Assembly: GCA_000444245.1 (NCBI GenBank)
Contig: ATSW01010332.1
Location: 1-20,088, forward strand
Length of the DNA: 20,088 bases
Reading direction: 5' to 3'
DNA from: Botryllus schlosseri
Lineage: Eukaryota > Chordata > Ascidiacea > Stolidobranchia > Styelidae
The notes beneath the pieces were generated by a model. That model made no database searches, was not told the DNA's origin, and saw only the letters and a program-made list of their open reading frames with translations. Position numbers and translations under genes: made by a program. Of the stretch, positions 18,249 to 20,088 are shown piece after piece (positions within the stretch are counted from its first letter, which is position 1; each line of letters starts with the position of its first letter).

Positions 18249-18483
18249 TTAACTCGGCAATATTTCGGTGAAGGTATCGAAACATTGCGCATTGTCCTCT
18301 TCATACATAAACTTTCGCAGAGATACAGTCCTTTTGGCTACTCCGTCACTAAATAACGGTATCGATGCCGAATTGTTCGTTCTTGTGTGGTACATAGAGT
18401 CGACGTTGATACCGTGCATTGCACGGCATATTGAGCAGAATCCCGATTCTTTGGGAAGATGTAACAACTTTTCAGTTCTCCAT
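18249..18483 (-). CDS. Candidate terminal exon of an unrecognised host gene
   Basis: A good 3' splice site (TTCTGTTTATTTTAG) ends at 18484. The next 78 codons are open to a TAA at 18249-18251, in the frame that skips one base after the AG. The product has mixed, soluble-protein composition, with the pieces LLHLPKESGFCSICRAMHG, GVAKRTVSLRKFMYEED and CFDTFTEILPS. I recognise no domain; the CSIC pair alone is not a zinc finger. An AATAAA follows closely. A hAT relic begins 130 bases upstream, inside what would be the intron. The clean acceptor, open frame and composition favour a real exon over chance, but there is no homology evidence. Confidence 0.4.
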
Positions 18484-18612
18484 CTAAAATAAACAGAATT
18501 AATGTCGATGCAATTTGGATTAGATTAATCAATGGTCGATGATATTTGGCAAGAGTGTGAATGAGGATTCACGCATCCGCGGAAATTCGGGACAGGAACA
18601 TAACATCTAACA

Positions 18613-19198
18613 CAGGGGTCGGCAGCCTTTTGGTAGTCGCGGGCCAAATTTCGAGTGTACAACTTTTTCGCGGGCCGGAATTTTTCATAATACTATATTT
18701 TATGCTCACTTCGGTATATTATCATACATTGCTGCAATCTCAATCATACCATTAACAAAACACATTCATTTACACTTCAACAACGCAGAATAAATGTGAC
18801 AATTGACGCAGCTTGCTTTGTGAAAGGTTTTCAACTTCTGGTAACAAGTCAGATGAAGCAAGAATCTGACCATATTTTAAATGGGCGTCCGAAATAGTGA
18901 TCTTAGCTTGCTCTTCGTGAATTTCATGGTTGAAAACTATTGTTTACATGCGTACGCGCTGCCAAATATCGATGCAATTTCTTTTGCATTGTTGGTCAAG
19001 CTGGGATAAAGACCAATTTCAAGAAGGTACTCTTTGTAAAGTCATGCAGCGATATGCTCTTTGTGTGAAATTTGTCATTCAATTCAACTGCATCGCATTT
19101 CAAAACGGCCCATTGGCAATTTTCAGGCAATGGCATTGGCGTCCACATTAAACGGAGTACTGAATAGTCGGAATTTAATTTGTAGAGAAGGAATTTAG
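18613..19198. mobile_element. hAT element, CAGGGGTCGGCAGCC terminus, cut by the next element
   Basis: The left tip is CAGGGGTCGGCAGCCTTTTG, typical of Charlie-type hATs. TCGCGGGCC occurs twice just inside (about 18638 and 18670), in the same orientation. The transposase C-terminus is encoded on the minus strand from 18790 to 19198. The rest of the element is displaced to the right by the insertion at 19199 and is not in the window. Confidence 0.85.
18790..19198 (-). pseudogene. hAT transposase C-terminal relic (GTF2IRD2/FAM200-like hAT group)
   Basis: The minus strand reads LFSTPFNVDANA, LPMGRFEMRC, LYKEYLLEIGLYPSLTNNA, KEIASIFGSAYACKQ and FSTMKFTKSKLRS. After a frame change it continues DAHLKYGQILASSDLLPEVE and SKLRQLSH. 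This is the C-terminal dimerisation region of hAT transposases of the type domesticated in GTF2IRD2- and FAM200-like vertebrate genes (..LFGSTYLCE..FS.MK..KSK.R....D.HL...L.IA...). In-frame stops lie after DANAIA, in the next 40 codons (three), and where CKQ is followed by TAG in place of the usual Thr/Ala codon. The frame is cut at 19198 by the GTGAACC element. It is clearly dead and fairly old. Confidence 0.85.
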
Positions 19199-19243
19199 TA
19201 GGGATGGTGTGAACCTCTGAAAGGTTCAGGTTCGTGTGAACGT

Positions 19244-19262
19244 GAACCTTTTTGAAAGGTTC
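19244..19262. repeat. Hairpin GAACCTTT-TTG-AAAGGTTC
   Basis: A perfect 8-bp stem with a 3-base loop lies within the subterminal motif array of the GTGAACC element. It is likely part of a transposase-binding array. Confidence 0.85.
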
Positions 19263-19286
19263 TGTGTGAACACGAACGTGAACCTC

Positions 19287-19306
19287 ATGACGTCACGTGA
19301 CGTCAT
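19287..19306. promoter_or_regulatory. Perfect 20-bp palindrome with two CRE cores and an E-box
   Basis: ATGACGTCACGTGACGTCAT is its own reverse complement. It contains TGACGTCA twice (the consensus CRE for CREB/ATF factors) overlapping a central CACGTG E-box. The match to binding consensus is seen directly; occupancy or promoter function is inference. Confidence 0.7.
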
Positions 19307-19726
19307 ATTGCTAATTTAAACCCCATATTGCAATTAGGTGATTGCCTATATTAATCTACTGTACACGATACCGAGAGACGACTCGGGGCCACATAATAGC
19401 TCAGTACTTAAGTACATATTGATGTTTGAAACGTCGTCAAATGTATCATCTGGGACAATCAACTGATATGATAATCCCATAAAATCAGTATCTTGCGTCG
19501 CTTTGCCAACAATTTCGACCTGATCGGACCATGTATTCGGCGTCTGAGTATTGCCACATGGATATTGAGCAGAGTGTAAAATGGGTTTCTATACTTGCTA
19601 CCGATTAACAAGTTATACAGCAGTATAGCCAACACCCCAGTCGTACGGATTTGGTTTTTATGATACAGTATAGGCTACATACATATGTAGTCAAGATTGA
19701 CCCCGTACGCCTGCTAGATTTTTACA

Positions 19727-20009
19727 TCAGAAGACGATATCAATCTCATTGATTGGTTGAATAAGGATCATTTGCTGACAAAATACAGTGTATATTTCGC
19801 TCTTGATGTCATGTGATTGCGGGTCAAGCTCACAGCACAGAGACACTAAATATGCACAAACGCAAGGCTGGATATTTCGAGCAAACTTTTGTAACAATAC
19901 AAGTAAATTTTTGAGATTGTCAAGGGCATGCTCGTTTAGTGTTGAATGTTTATGCTGCCAGCCCCATGCATAGAGTGGCCCGCAGTTGAAAGTCAATAAA
20001 TTTGAACTA
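19727..20009 (-). CDS. Unrecognised open frame inside the GTGAACC element
   Basis: From a possible acceptor (ACATCTTTAG at about 20010) the minus strand stays open for some 93 codons to a stop at 19727. The product contains LTFNCGPLYAWGWQHKH, a Leu-rich helical stretch (ALDNLKNLLVLLQKFARN), CVCAYLVSLCCELDPQS and KSEIYTVFCQQMILIQ. It reads like part of a helical-repeat protein, but I recognise no family. No AATAAA is seen just downstream. It could be a captured host exon, a piece of the element's own protein, or chance. Confidence 0.25.
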
Positions 20010-20088
20010 AAGATGTTATAATGAAGTGTGAAAATTGCAATATATGAAAAAGGTTCACAGTGCAGAACCTACCAAGGTTCTGTTGTGA

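Larger units (their letters stand above)
19199..20088. mobile_element. GTGAACC-motif DNA transposon, right end beyond window
   Basis: It starts TAGGGATGGTGTGAACC, immediately followed by a dense array of GGTTC / GAACC / GTGAAC motifs (19208-19285). AAAGGTTCAC, GCAGAACC and AAGGTTC motifs reappear at 20048-20085, so the right end is probably just past the window. It interrupts the hAT transposase relic at 19198. The tip and motif clustering fit a hAT-like element; no duplication can be checked. The interior carries a 20-bp palindrome (19287-19306) and an unrecognised minus-strand open frame (19727-20009). Confidence 0.65.

Noticed and set aside
494-18612. The same 8-mer ATCTAACA lies outside the hAT end at 493 and outside the hAT start at 18613.
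   Set aside because: For a single element the duplicate flanks must be outside a left end and a right end in that order; here the order is reversed and the tips differ, so it is chance.

Overview
This window is animal nuclear DNA, about 60% AT, with scattered single N calls typical of a draft assembly. The evidence for an animal is an intron-split sulfotransferase-family exon, a LINE with an RNase H domain, and many hAT-type DNA transposons whose termini (CAGTGGTTCTCAACC, CAGGGGTCGGCAGCC and similar) are known from animals. The phylum cannot be fixed from the sequence; an invertebrate, possibly an invertebrate chordate, fits best but is a guess. There is no bacterial-style gene organisation, no CRISPR array and no RNA gene that I can support.

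Most of the 20 kb is a layered pile of transposable elements. From left to right: a hAT terminus ending at 493; a hAT-like element with GACTCGAG subterminal motifs (about 806-2969) carrying a nested 254-bp hAT MITE (990-1243, 8-bp target duplication) and a LINE 3' fragment on the minus strand (1573-2790); a GGTGAGGCA-type element (about 3105-5030) with a 1435-bp CACTGG-ended element inside it (3505-4939, TAA duplication); a repeat ending in a CAGTGGTTCCCAACG terminus (5040-5532); a 1273-bp non-autonomous hAT (5973-7245) inserted 12 bp past the splice donor of the sulfotransferase exon (7258-7509, minus).

From about 8350 to 13160 there are hAT transposase remains on the minus strand: a C-terminal dimerisation region (8670-10190) split by a 1200-bp hAT (8864-10063, perfect 8-bp duplication), and an N-terminal zinc-finger region (12323-13160) split by a 323-bp MITE (12525-12847). 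Between them lie a broken Cys-rich gene fragment of unknown family (11288-11770) and shared repeat blocks. Next come a GGAC-motif hAT end (13588-13715), a 326-bp direct duplication (14085-14640), a second copy of the sequence downstream of the Cys-rich fragment (15040-15400) and a 332-bp direct duplication (15665-16325). A CGGAGT-motif hAT end (17820-17958), a possible terminal exon of an unrecognised host gene (18249-18483, minus) and a third hAT transposase relic (18613-19198) follow; that relic is interrupted at 19199 by a GTGAACC-motif element that runs off the window.

The only host genes I would defend are the sulfotransferase exon (good) and the 18249-18483 exon (tentative). The most interesting signal is collective: at least seven co-resident hAT-type families, each with its own repeated subterminal motif, and several target sites that can be reconstructed at codon precision.
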